64,000 bases of DNA from an archaeon (lineage in GTDB: Archaea > Nanobdellota > Nanobdellia > Pacearchaeales > JAPDKA01), in contig JAPDKA010000001.1 of assembly GCA_029258825.1 (NCBI GenBank), positions 99,548 to 163,547 on the forward strand, in the 5' to 3' direction. The position numbers and the translations under genes are program-made. Position 1 is the stretch's first letter, and the number at the start of each line of letters is the position of its first letter. The notes beneath the pieces are model-generated. The model was not told the origin of the DNA and searched no databases. It saw only the letters and a program-made list of their open reading frames with translations. This document shows, piece by piece, positions 52,278 to 59,614 of this stretch.

Positions 52278-52721
52278 TTATTTTTTCTTTTTATTTAAGT
52301 GTTTATTTAAGTACTTTTTTACAACCTTCAAAAAATTTTCAGCATCTTTAATTGCTTCTTCTGCATCCAATCTTGAACAAAAAGCCCCTTTATATTGAAC
52401 AGCATGCCTAGAAATTCTGTAAGAATCTAAAATATTTAAAAATTGAAAAATTTTTTCACTATCTTTAAATTTTTCTTTCAAAAATTCGATCATTGCAAAA
52501 TGACTTCTTTCCTTTACACCAAAAGAAAATAATAAAGCTCTTGCTGAATGAAACATGCTGTTGTAAGCCAAAGTAAAAGCCACATCAAAGTATTCAATTT
52601 TCACGTTTCCTTTAGCTCTGTCCAGAAATCTGGCTGCAAGTTCTAAACTTCCATCAATCTGATTTCTATCAATTTTCTCTTTTCTAAGTAAACCTGCCTT
52701 AAAGTAATCCTCAATTTTCAT
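52278..52721 (-). CDS. HEPN-domain protein (module 2)
   Basis: 147 residues, helical. GSLELAARFLDRAKGNVKIE and FDVAFTLAYNSMFHSARALL are the typical HEPN first half. DSYRISRHAVQYKG carries R and H three residues apart plus the aQY motif, near the consensus R-x4-6-H ribonuclease site but not exact. ATGA overlap (4 bp) with the upstream nucleotidyltransferase gene. It is the likely effector half of a HEPN-MNT toxin-antitoxin pair. Confidence 0.8.
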   Translation of the reverse strand: MKIEDYFKAGLLRKEKIDRNQIDGSLELAARFLDRAKGNVKIEYFDVAFTLAYNSMFHSARALLFSFGVKERSHFAMIEFLKEKFKDSEKIFQFLNILDSYRISRHAVQYKGAFCSRLDAEEAIKDAENFLKVVKKYLNKHLNKKKK

Positions 52722-53263
52722 ATTTCAGCTCCATACAGCAAAATATATTTTGATAATAAAGACTGAACAAATTTATCATTTTTTCTTTTTAAATTTCTCC
52801 ATTCACCCAAGGTAAAAATCTGAATTTTCACTTCTTTTCCAGTTTTTCTTTCTATTTTCTTTAATTCAGTTAACCCAAGCTTTTTTTGTTGACAGATTAT
52901 TAAGAGATCGATATCAGAGCTTTCATCGTAAGTTCCTAAAGCATGACTACCATAAAGAATAATACTTGTTACGTTATTTTCTTTAGCAAATTTTAAGATG
53001 AATGGGTAAATGGTATCTAGGATATAAAAAACTTTTAATTGTCTTGTTAAAGCATTATCCAATAATGAATAAAGCAATAAATTTGCTTTTTTTCTTTCTC
53101 TTAAAATACCTGCTTTACTGTAAAATTTCAAATAATAATTTGCTGTTTGCGGGCTAATTTTCAATTTTCTTGCAATTTCTTTCAGATGGATTTCATTTCC
53201 TGTTTTGAGAAAGAATTCTAATAGTTTCCATCCTCTAAACTTTCTCCATTCTTCAATTATCAT
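52718..53263 (-). CDS. MNT-type nucleotidyltransferase with winged helix (module 2)
   Basis: 181 residues from ATG 53263. An ATG three codons upstream is only about 16 bp from the TATA box and so less likely. The N-terminal winged helix (HLKEIARKLKISPQTANYYL) is joined to the NTase motif ILYGSHALGTYDESSDIDLL (G105-S106, D117, D119). It is the probable antitoxin and autoregulator for the HEPN gene that overlaps its stop. Same architecture as module 1 but clearly diverged from it. Confidence 0.8.
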   Translation of the reverse strand: MIIEEWRKFRGWKLLEFFLKTGNEIHLKEIARKLKISPQTANYYLKFYSKAGILRERKKANLLLYSLLDNALTRQLKVFYILDTIYPFILKFAKENNVTSIILYGSHALGTYDESSDIDLLIICQQKKLGLTELKKIERKTGKEVKIQIFTLGEWRNLKRKNDKFVQSLLSKYILLYGAEI

Positions 53264-53278
53264 GTAAATCATACGATA

Positions 53279-53306
53279 GTTTGATATATAAAACTTTCGT
53301 TTGATA
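53279..53306 (-). promoter_or_regulatory. Promoter of HEPN-MNT module 2 with two direct repeats
   Basis: GTTTGATA occurs at 53279-53286 and 53299-53306 on the plus strand, exactly 20 bp apart. The repeats flank the minus-strand BRE (acgaaag) and TATA (ttttatatat). Binding of the winged helix to both would cover the promoter. Confidence 0.5.
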
Positions 53307-53323
53307 AATTATAATAACCAAAA

Positions 53324-53809
53324 CTAACCGAAATACTGTTTGAACTTTGCTTGTGTTTGTTCATCAAAACTAGATTGAATTTTTGATATAATTTCAGCTA
53401 TATTCACTCGGATCTTTTTCCACTCACGATAAGCTTTAGCGATAAACTCAACTTCAGTTTTTTCGTTATAGTCTTTCATTTCTATTGCCAAAGAATCAAA
53501 AATAAGCTTGGCGAGTCGCTTTACAATAGTATCAATTGTATGTTTATCATTTTCTGCAAGTTGTTTTGTCGCATACAAAAACAAAATCGAATCATGAGGC
53601 ACAAGAAAGCGCTCAAGCAATCTTGCAAAACTTTCAACGCGTTCGTGAATTCTATGGCGTATTAATCTCGCGAGCAATTCTGTTTCATGCTCTGCAAGAA
53701 ACTCTATGCCGAATTCTTGATTAAGCTGATCAAAACTTGGCAGCTTTGATCGTTTATATTTCTTCACCAATTTATTATAATCTTGTTTCAGTTTTTTTAT
53801 TTTATTCAT
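53324..53809 (-). CDS. Helical hypothetical protein
   Basis: 161 residues, entirely helical. A basic N-terminus (KIKKLKQDYNKLVKKYKRSK) precedes EFLAEHETELLARLIRHRIH and ERVESFARLLERFLVP, and amphipathic helices continue to the end. His and Arg are clustered in LIRHRIHERVESFARLLER. No recognised family and no export signal. It stands between HEPN-MNT module 2 and tRNA-Thr, with a TATA-like tttttaaat upstream (about 53831-53838). Confidence 0.45.
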   Translation of the reverse strand: MNKIKKLKQDYNKLVKKYKRSKLPSFDQLNQEFGIEFLAEHETELLARLIRHRIHERVESFARLLERFLVPHDSILFLYATKQLAENDKHTIDTIVKRLAKLIFDSLAIEMKDYNEKTEVEFIAKAYREWKKIRVNIAEIISKIQSSFDEQTQAKFKQYFG

Positions 53810-53872
53810 GTTTGACTAATGCTGCTAAGGTTTTTAAATGTTACATTGACAAAAAGCAAGTAAAAAAGAGAA

Positions 53873-53946
53873 AGCCTCGGGCGGGACTTGAACCCGCGAC
53901 CCCAGCCTTACCAAGGCTGTGCTCTGCCAGGCTGAGCTACCGAGGC
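53873..53946 (-). tRNA. tRNA-Thr (GGT)
   Basis: Minus strand: acceptor GCCTCGG pairs with CCGAGGC, D arm GCTC/GAGC, anticodon stem CAGCC/GGCTG with loop TTGGTAA (anticodon GGT), T arm GCGGG-TTCAAGT-CCCGC, discriminator T as in archaeal tRNA-Thr. No encoded CCA, no intron. Divergent from tRNA-Glu 66 bp away. Confidence 0.94.
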
Positions 53947-54012
53947 ATCAAACAAAAACAACAAAAACTAAAAATTTTTAAATCTATCTGAAGTTGCTTT
54001 TCTGTGTTTTAT

Positions 54013-54085
54013 GCCCCGGTGGTGTAGAGGCCAAGCATCCAGGCCTTTCGAGCCTGGGACCCGGGTTCGAATCCCGGCCGGGGCA
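54013..54085 (+). tRNA. tRNA-Glu (TTC)
   Basis: Acceptor GCCCCGG pairs with CCGGGGC, anticodon stem CAGGC/GCCTG with loop CTTTCGA (anticodon TTC), T arm CCGGG-TTCGAAT-CCCGG, discriminator A. No intron or encoded CCA. A TATA-like tttttaaat lies about 35 bp upstream. The next coding sequence starts 10 bp after it. Confidence 0.95.
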
Positions 54086-54094
54086 TTATGCAAA

Positions 54095-54694
54095 ATGACA
54101 AAAACAAAGGCCAAAGCAAAAAACAATAAACAAAAACAGCAAACAAAAAAAGTTATAGTTGTTATTGGCACAATTGGTTCTGGAAAAAGTCTGGCAAGCA
54201 AATACATAGCAAGACGCTTTGGCTTTAAGCACATAACAATGAGCAACATTCTTCGTGGTATAGCAAAAACGAGAGGTATTAAACCAACAAGGCAAAATCT
54301 TGAAAAATTACAAGCAAAACTGCATAAAAAAGACAAATACTTCCTTATAGATAGGGTAATAGAAAAAATAATGAAAAGTTCAAAACAAAAATTCGTAGTT
54401 GATGGTGCACGTCATCCAGAGCAAGTTGAAAAACCAAAAAAGTTGCTTAATGCTTTTGTCTTGCTTATCGACGCTGATCCGAAAATAAGATTTGAACGCA
54501 TTAAAGCAAGAAAAAGACGGGGCGATCCAAAAACGTTTGATGAGTTTTTACAGCTTGAGCAAAAAGAAAATAAAATATTTCGATTTAACAAAACAAAAAA
54601 ATATGCTGATGCTATCTTGCTTAACAATTCAACAAAACAAAGCTTGTTTAAACAAATAGACAAAATAATGAAAAAATTGATAAAAGAAAAATAA
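54095..54694 (+). CDS. P-loop nucleotide/CoA kinase-like protein (UPF0200/dephospho-CoA kinase type)
   Basis: 199 residues from ATG 54095. The open frame extends back through tRNA-Glu, but this part is not protein. A basic low-complexity head (KTKAKAKNNKQKQQ) precedes Walker A VVIGTIGSGKSLASKYIARR, then KHITMSNILRG, FVVDGARHPEQVEKPKK (Walker B-like) and RFERIKARKRRGDPKTFDEF (lid with arginines), as in archaeal predicted NMP or dephospho-CoA kinases. Exact substrate uncertain. It overlaps no neighbour and is 1 bp from the next ORF. Confidence 0.72.
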   Translation: MTKTKAKAKNNKQKQQTKKVIVVIGTIGSGKSLASKYIARRFGFKHITMSNILRGIAKTRGIKPTRQNLEKLQAKLHKKDKYFLIDRVIEKIMKSSKQKFVVDGARHPEQVEKPKKLLNAFVLLIDADPKIRFERIKARKRRGDPKTFDEFLQLEQKENKIFRFNKTKKYADAILLNNSTKQSLFKQIDKIMKKLIKEK

Positions 54695-54695
54695 A

Positions 54696-55076
54696 ATGAC
54701 CTTAGAAGAAACAGTTTATGAATGGAACAAAACAAAAGGAGAAAAAATAGAAAAAGAAATCGAAGAAATAAGAAAAATTCTTTGGGACATCTATATGAAA
54801 TTAAAGAATGCTGTAGGATTGGAAAGATTGGAAGTATACCTTCGTGAGTTGGGTAAAAAGAAAGCATTCATATACACTCCAGACGGATTTGTAATCAAAA
54901 AAGATGAAGAAGAAATACTTTATGAACCAAAAATTGACAGGCGGGCTTTCTATAGAGAACCTAAGACAGAAGAAGGCGAGCTAGTTACAGAAAATTACAT
55001 AACATTGAAAAGAAACAAGGATGAACTAGAAAAGATGTTTGAAGAAGCACTAAAAAAGATGATCAACCCAGAATAA
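54696..55076 (+). CDS. Acidic hypothetical protein
   Basis: 126 residues. N-terminal charged helices (KGEKIEKEIEEIRKILWDIY), a short strand region (KKAFIYTPDGFVIKKDEEEI), and a C-terminal helix. No signal, Cys or recognised motif. It begins directly after the kinase-like gene, so probably cotranscribed. The family is unknown. Confidence 0.45.
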   Translation: MTLEETVYEWNKTKGEKIEKEIEEIRKILWDIYMKLKNAVGLERLEVYLRELGKKKAFIYTPDGFVIKKDEEEILYEPKIDRRAFYREPKTEEGELVTENYITLKRNKDELEKMFEEALKKMINPE

Positions 55077-55121
55077 GAACAATTTCTAGTAATTCCAAAA
55101 CAAACAAAAAAGAAAGAAGAA

Positions 55122-55226
55122 GGCGGCCAGCTAATCGCCAGCCGCTGATGTTGCCTGGGAAGGGCCAGCATGATTTGTTATTTATGTTGTTGAATGAATG
55201 ATGTTGATGTAAGCATGATTCACCTC
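55122..55226 (-). other. SD-led 12-codon ORF followed by two GC-rich hairpins, downstream of ftsZ
   Basis: On the minus strand, about 85 bp after the ftsZ stop, GAGGTG (55226-55221) precedes ATG 55216 and a 12-codon frame (MLTSTSFIQQHK, stop 55178). Next come two hairpins that stand out in this AT-rich genome: 55170-55152 (TGCTGG/CCAGGCA with a bulged G) and 55143-55122 (GGCTGGC/GCCGCC with a bulged T). They run into a T-rich tract. The layout resembles an attenuator or a structured 3' end. The remaining bases of 55077-55310 are AT-rich, with nothing else visible. Confidence 0.45.
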
Positions 55227-55310
55227 TTTTTTGTTGTTTTTGTTTTACTTTTTGCTTTGCTGTTTTTTGTTTTTTGGTTTAGCTTTAAAAAATAAAAAAG
55301 GAAAAAGGCA

Positions 55311-56384
55311 TTACTTGAATACAGTTATGCCAAGTTCTGACGTTTCTGGTTTGATCTCAGCTATGTTACTTTTTGGTTTTCCAAGGATGTATGGACTCTT
55401 CACACCTGTTATTATTGTAATTACTCTTACCTTTCCTTTGAAGCTTTTATCAATCCTTGCACCAAGGATTACTTGTGCATCAGGCGCAAGATTCGATGTG
55501 ATTAATTCACCTATACTATTTAGCTCTTCTAGTTTACAGTCCTCACCACATGTAACGTGTATAAGTGCACCTGTTGCGCCTCTGTAATCTATGTCAAGCA
55601 AAGGATGCATTAATGCTTGTCTTACTGCTTCTTCAACCCTGTTTTGTGTATCGCTTTGACCAACACCGATTATTGCAACATCACCGTTGCGCATTATTGC
55701 AGAAACATCAGCGAAGTCAAGATTAATTAGTGAAGGTATCTGTATAGTTTCTACAATCCCTTTAATCATTGTACTTATCAATTCGTTAGCTACAGCAAAT
55801 GCTTGTTCAATTGGCAAATTGCCAGCAATATCAACAAGCCTATTGTTGTCTATAACAATGACAGTATCGCACACCTCACGCAATTGTTGTAAACCGAATT
55901 CTGCTTTTTCTATTCTTGCTTTTTCTGTTTCAAAAGGCATTGTCACTACACCAATAACCAATGCTCCTTGTTCTTTTGCAAGCTGCGCTACTATGGGTGC
56001 TGCCCCTGTTCCAGTACCACCTCCTTCTCCAGCAACAACAAAAACCATATCAGAATTACTTACAACCCTTTTTATTTCTGCAAGACTTTCCTTTGCCGCT
56101 TCTCTACCTTTTGCAGGAAAACCACCGCAGCCAAGACCTCTTGTAAGCTCTTTACCGAGCAATAATTTTTCATCAGCTTTTGTTATACTTAAGTGTAAAG
56201 CATCTGTGTTCATTGCAATTACTGTTGCACCTTCTATACCTTTATTGTGTAACCATGTAACAGCGTTACAGCCAGCACCACCAACACCAACAACTTTAAT
56301 ATTAGCTTTTCCTGCTTTAAGTTCGTCAAAATTTATACCATATTGCTTTGCATTTTCTATTGCTTCTTTTGCGAACTCCAACAT
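55311..56384 (-). CDS. ftsZ: Cell division protein FtsZ
   Basis: 357 residues. GTPase elements: KVVGVGGAGCNAVTWL near residue 30, MNTDALHL, the tubulin signature GGGTGTGAAP (residues 121-130), and T7-loop-like NLDFADVSAIMRNG with the catalytic Asp. The C-terminus is short (TSELGITVFK). It polymerises into the division ring at midcell. A strong GGAGGT Shine-Dalgarno 4-5 bp before the ATG is among the best in the window. The region upstream holds a divergent RNA candidate. Confidence 0.96.
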   Translation of the reverse strand: MLEFAKEAIENAKQYGINFDELKAGKANIKVVGVGGAGCNAVTWLHNKGIEGATVIAMNTDALHLSITKADEKLLLGKELTRGLGCGGFPAKGREAAKESLAEIKRVVSNSDMVFVVAGEGGGTGTGAAPIVAQLAKEQGALVIGVVTMPFETEKARIEKAEFGLQQLREVCDTVIVIDNNRLVDIAGNLPIEQAFAVANELISTMIKGIVETIQIPSLINLDFADVSAIMRNGDVAIIGVGQSDTQNRVEEAVRQALMHPLLDIDYRGATGALIHVTCGEDCKLEELNSIGELITSNLAPDAQVILGARIDKSFKGKVRVITIITGVKSPYILGKPKSNIAEIKPETSELGITVFK

Positions 56385-56436
56385 TTTGACCTCCTTTTTG
56401 TTTTATTTATTTTATTTGATTTTTTGATTTTGTATC

Positions 56437-56479
56437 ATGTTGAGCAGGCAACCGAAAGGTTTAAATACCTGCTCAACAT
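56437..56479 (+). promoter_or_regulatory. BRE/TATA promoter enclosed in a 12-bp perfect inverted repeat
   Basis: ATGTTGAGCAGG (56437-56448) and CCTGCTCAACAT (56468-56479) are exact reverse complements. The 19-bp spacer is CAACCGAAAGGTTTAAATA, a consensus BRE plus TATA reading rightward. A protein bound to the arms would block the promoter. No protein gene follows on the plus strand; the structured RNA candidate at about 56489 does. Confidence 0.7.
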
Positions 56480-56488
56480 CAATTTTAT

Positions 56489-56598
56489 TAAGTTTGAGCG
56501 AAGAAAAATATAACACATATTAAGTTCGGGTCGAGAATTATTAATGGTGCGACGACGCAACACCCGAACTTTACCCCGAAACAAAGCCCCTCTTTTTT
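56489..56598 (+). ncRNA. Candidate structured small RNA divergent from ftsZ
   Basis: Start inferred about 26 bp after the TATA box, end at the T-run TCTTTTTTATT. It contains a perfect 10-bp stem, AAGTTCGGGT (56522-56531) with ACCCGAACTT (56562-56571), enclosing an inner TGCG-acga-CGCA hairpin. A C-rich, unpaired tail (TACCCCGAAACAAAGCCCC) follows. An Arg-rich 19-codon frame (ATG 56544) lies within but has no ribosome site. No match to tRNA, SRP, RNase P or C/D box RNA could be made by eye. The rest of 56385-56720 is AT-rich and empty. Confidence 0.5.
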
Positions 56599-56720
56599 AT
56601 TAAATAATAATCATTAATAATTTAAGATTTCTACATTGTTGGAGTTTATAAATATTTTTGTGATATAAAACATAGATTAAAAGAAACAAAAGTGTTTTTG
56701 TTGGTTTATGTTGTTTTGCA

Positions 56721-57368
56721 TTAATCTCTCTTAAATTTTTTTATCAACGATAAAATAAATGCTTCGTATGCTTTAACTACATCTTCGCATTTCGCATTTA
56801 TCATTACACAAGTATCGGTAACGTTTATTGAAGTTTCATTACTTAAAGCAAAACCAATCACAGTAAGGTTTGTGTTAGAACAATTTTTTATTGGCACATC
56901 CCTAGTTAAATTCGAAACATTGTAAAGCAACGCTCCTTTAACCTTTACGCCAAGCACAGCCAATAGCTTGCTAACTTCTATGGCTGCAAGTGTGAAATTA
57001 CTGCAATTTACGTCGGGCTGAAAACTTAAGTAAGTAAGTATTGATAGTTTTAAACTGGACAAATTTACTAACATACCCTCAAGTGAACGAGGATCATTAC
57101 GCAAATATAGGTTGTAAACAATTGATTTCTCTTTAGTTTTTACAGTGAAGTTTGTATGATAAAGTTTAAGCTTTCCATATCGTTCGATAGTATAATTAAG
57201 ACCATCATAACTAAAGTGGGTCAGCTTGTAATTGATTTTTGGCATAAATACAATTGCAAGCACAACAACAACTATAGCAATAAAAACAGCGAGCACAAAT
57301 AAATCTAACTTATCAGGTTTGTTTTTAGTTTTTCTATTTTGTTTCTCACGTTTAGTATGCGCTTGCAT
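56721..57368 (-). CDS. Membrane-anchored extracytoplasmic protein, pilin-locus paralogue A
   Basis: 215 residues. Basic cytoplasmic head (KREKQNRKTKNKPDK), one transmembrane helix (LDLFVLAVFIAIVVVVLAIV), and an extracytoplasmic domain with YGKLKLYHTNFTVKTKEKSI and many N-x-S/T sequons. A final DTCVMINAKCEDVVKAYEAF segment parallels DCLLVNADVNSTNVVVDSLV in the protein at 58073-58684. The two are probably paralogues flanking a pilin gene. Three to four conserved Cys may pair. Role in pilus or envelope assembly is inferred. Confidence 0.55.
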   Translation of the reverse strand: MQAHTKREKQNRKTKNKPDKLDLFVLAVFIAIVVVVLAIVFMPKINYKLTHFSYDGLNYTIERYGKLKLYHTNFTVKTKEKSIVYNLYLRNDPRSLEGMLVNLSSLKLSILTYLSFQPDVNCSNFTLAAIEVSKLLAVLGVKVKGALLYNVSNLTRDVPIKNCSNTNLTVIGFALSNETSINVTDTCVMINAKCEDVVKAYEAFILSLIKKFKRD

Positions 57369-57411
57369 TGTAAATAAAAATTAAGATTTTTTTATAATTT
57401 TAAATCTCTAA

Positions 57412-58050
57412 TTAAGCCATCTGTTGTTTTGGTGGCTGGTGCTTATCTCTACCAGGAGGAGTCACTTCTGGAACCGAGAGCAACTTTGGTTTTTCGACAC
57501 ATTCTGTTAATGTTACACTATTGCTGTACGCACAAGTGATCTTATTTGTCTCACCTACTACAGCGGCAACAGCAACAGACGAAACGTTAGTAACACTTAA
57601 CCTTGTGCAATCTATAGCATATGTTATTGATTGACCTGGTTCAGGCAAAACGACACTTGTACCATTGCCAAAAGGGATCCAAACGTCATAAGGTGAAACG
57701 CTTGGGTCAATTACAATAGCTTTACTCTGCATCGGTGCATTTAATTTTACAGCAATACCACTCAAGCCTTTAGCAGATGTTGGAACATTAACAGAAACTA
57801 GCACAACTTCATGAGTAACATTCTTTTCATCCATCACATAAGCTTTACACGTATACTGTTCATTAATGCTTAAAGAAGCGAAATTTTTGCATTGTTGTTC
57901 AAGATTGTTAAGCTTACTTGTGTAACGCACAACTATACCATAAATCATACCAGCAACACCAAGTACTATAACAATCATTAATACTGTAGCAATAAGTGCT
58001 GTAATTCCTCGTTTATCGCTTAGTCTTTTACAACCTCTTTTGAAACACAT
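57412..58050 (-). CDS. Type IV pilin-like protein
   Basis: 212 residues. The N-terminus ends in DKRG-ITALIATVLMIVIVLGV, a class III signal peptide (basic residues then Gly before the hydrophobic helix) as in archaeal pilins and archaellins, with processing expected after the Gly. The mature domain is beta-rich, with Cys pairs, ending in a Pro/Gln-rich tail (PPGRDKHQPPKQQ). No prepilin peptidase or assembly ATPase lies in the window. It is flanked on both sides by paralogous membrane-anchored genes on the same strand. Confidence 0.68.
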   Translation of the reverse strand: MCFKRGCKRLSDKRGITALIATVLMIVIVLGVAGMIYGIVVRYTSKLNNLEQQCKNFASLSINEQYTCKAYVMDEKNVTHEVVLVSVNVPTSAKGLSGIAVKLNAPMQSKAIVIDPSVSPYDVWIPFGNGTSVVLPEPGQSITYAIDCTRLSVTNVSSVAVAAVVGETNKITCAYSNSVTLTECVEKPKLLSVPEVTPPGRDKHQPPKQQMA

Positions 58051-58072
58051 AGTATTTTTTATTCTTATTAGT

Positions 58073-58684
58073 TTAAATATTTTTTGTCAAACCCAATAAA
58101 GCAAAAACAAGACTGTCAACAACAACATTGGTTGAATTAACATCAGCGTTAACAAGCAGACAATCATCAAAGTTAACTTGTGTAATGTTTGAACTATTAA
58201 AAACAACAACAATACTCTGACTTGTTTTACTGCAAGTTTTTCTTGGTAGCTGTTTACAGTAGCTGTATTGCCATGTTTCAAGACAACATGGTTGAATACG
58301 CAATGCTTTAGCACTTATTAAACTAAGCAGGAAAGCTAAATTGTATGCATCAAAATTAGGCGATATTGCAGTATAAACAACTTTATCACTAAAATCATCT
58401 AATGTAATATTAGGCAATGGTACAGTTTGATTTGGTAGTATTGTAGTTGTTAAAGACACTTGTTTGTTATTTACCATTACATTAGTATGCCATAATCCGT
58501 CTGTAAAGTAAAATTTATGGCCGTAAAGCTTTACAGTTTTTCTACTGCTGTGCTGCTGTAAAGCAAAGCCAGCAATGCTAAATACCATTACAGCTGCAAT
58601 GAACAAACTAAAAAGCAACTGCATGCGTTTTTGTTTTTTCAATTCTTGTTGTTTCTTTGAAATCGGTTTTAGCATCGTCATCAT
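58073..58684 (-). CDS. Membrane-anchored extracytoplasmic protein, pilin-locus paralogue B
   Basis: 203 residues. Basic head (SKKQQELKKQKRM), a transmembrane helix (QLLFSLFIAAVMVFSIAGFA), and an extracytoplasmic domain with YGHKFYFTDGLWHTN, a Cys-rich centre (QPCCLETWQYSYCKQLPRKTC) and a C-terminal SIVVVFNSSN/DDCLLVNAD region resembling the gene at 56721. First gene of the three-gene pilin-type unit. Upstream 58685-58828 is AT-rich, with an imperfect palindrome around atgtataaattatacat. Confidence 0.55.
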   Translation of the reverse strand: MMTMLKPISKKQQELKKQKRMQLLFSLFIAAVMVFSIAGFALQQHSSRKTVKLYGHKFYFTDGLWHTNVMVNNKQVSLTTTILPNQTVPLPNITLDDFSDKVVYTAISPNFDAYNLAFLLSLISAKALRIQPCCLETWQYSYCKQLPRKTCSKTSQSIVVVFNSSNITQVNFDDCLLVNADVNSTNVVVDSLVFALLGLTKNI

Positions 58685-58828
58685 TGCTATTACTTAAGCA
58701 GTATTTTTATAATTTTCTTTTTTATTTTTTGTTTGGTTTTACTTGTAGCAATATGTATAAATTATACATGTAATAATACATATACATTAAAAAATTTGCA
58801 TAATTTGCATTAAATTACATCAAGTTTG

Positions 58829-59599
58829 TCAAGTTCGCAACAATTTTTCTAGCGTTATTGCATTGCGTACTGCATAAGCATTAAAATCATTATTGAAATA
58901 ACAGAATAATTGTTTCGGTTTTGGCTTAAGATTTTTTATTGCGATTACCCATTGTTGAAGTTCTTCTTTGCTATAATCATAGCGATACCACTTTTTTCCG
59001 TGAAAACGCACATAAACTACATCAGAAGTTTTAACGATCTGTTCTGGTAGTGAGGGAGCAGAAACAGCACAAAACACAATATTGTACTGCCTTAATAATT
59101 CATAAACCTGATCATTCCACCAACTAGAATGGCGAAACTCTATAACATTAACAACATCTTGTTGTAAGCATGACAAAAAAGTCTTAAGCCTTCTTAGCAT
59201 TGCATCACTATATTTGAATGAAGGTGGAAGTTGAAACAATACACAGCCCAATGATTTATCAAGCAGTTTTGCCAAGCTATAAAATTTCTGCAACAATTTT
59301 TTTACATTCTTCAACTTTTTAATATGCGTAATTTCTTGATTTGCTTTTAACGTAAACAAAAATTGTCCTGCCTTGCCTTGTTTAGCTTTACCCTTAAGTT
59401 TGCTTACCCTGCTTGCTTTTTCACGCCAACCCACAATTGTTGATTCACGTGGCCACCTATAAAATGTTGCATTTATTTCAACAGTATTAAAGTATTTTGC
59501 ATAATACTCAAACCATTTATTACTAGTTAGCTCGACAGGATAGAACAAACCACGCCAATGCCAATAGGCAAAACCTGATGTGCCTACATAACACTGCAT
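58829..59599 (-). CDS. DUF72 (YecE-like) TIM-barrel protein
   Basis: 256 residues. Family markers: YVGTSGFAYWHWRGLFYP at the start, EYYAKYFNTVEINATFYRWP, FTLKANQEITHIKKLKN, LGCVLFQLPPSFKY, VIEFRHSSWWND, and VYVRFHGKKWYRYDYS near the end. DUF72 proteins are widespread barrel proteins with conserved polar residues. Their biochemical function is still unsettled. It lies 15 bp downstream of the low-complexity gene and is probably cotranscribed. Confidence 0.9.
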   Translation of the reverse strand: MQCYVGTSGFAYWHWRGLFYPVELTSNKWFEYYAKYFNTVEINATFYRWPRESTIVGWREKASRVSKLKGKAKQGKAGQFLFTLKANQEITHIKKLKNVKKLLQKFYSLAKLLDKSLGCVLFQLPPSFKYSDAMLRRLKTFLSCLQQDVVNVIEFRHSSWWNDQVYELLRQYNIVFCAVSAPSLPEQIVKTSDVVYVRFHGKKWYRYDYSKEELQQWVIAIKNLKPKPKQLFCYFNNDFNAYAVRNAITLEKLLRT

Positions 59600-59614
59600 T
59601 TTATTCGGTTAAAT

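Noticed and set aside
54011..54094. 28-codon upstream extension of the kinase-like gene
   Set aside because: It translates tRNA-Glu. The P-loop protein starts at ATG 54095.
56544..56603. 19-codon Arg-rich ORF inside the RNA candidate
   Set aside because: Its start lies in the loop of a strong stem with no ribosome site. The arginines derive from a cgacgacgc hairpin.
58735..58800. AT-rich palindromic stretch considered as a replication origin
   Set aside because: No Cdc6/Orc1 gene or origin recognition box repeats nearby. More likely the promoter region of the pilin-type unit.
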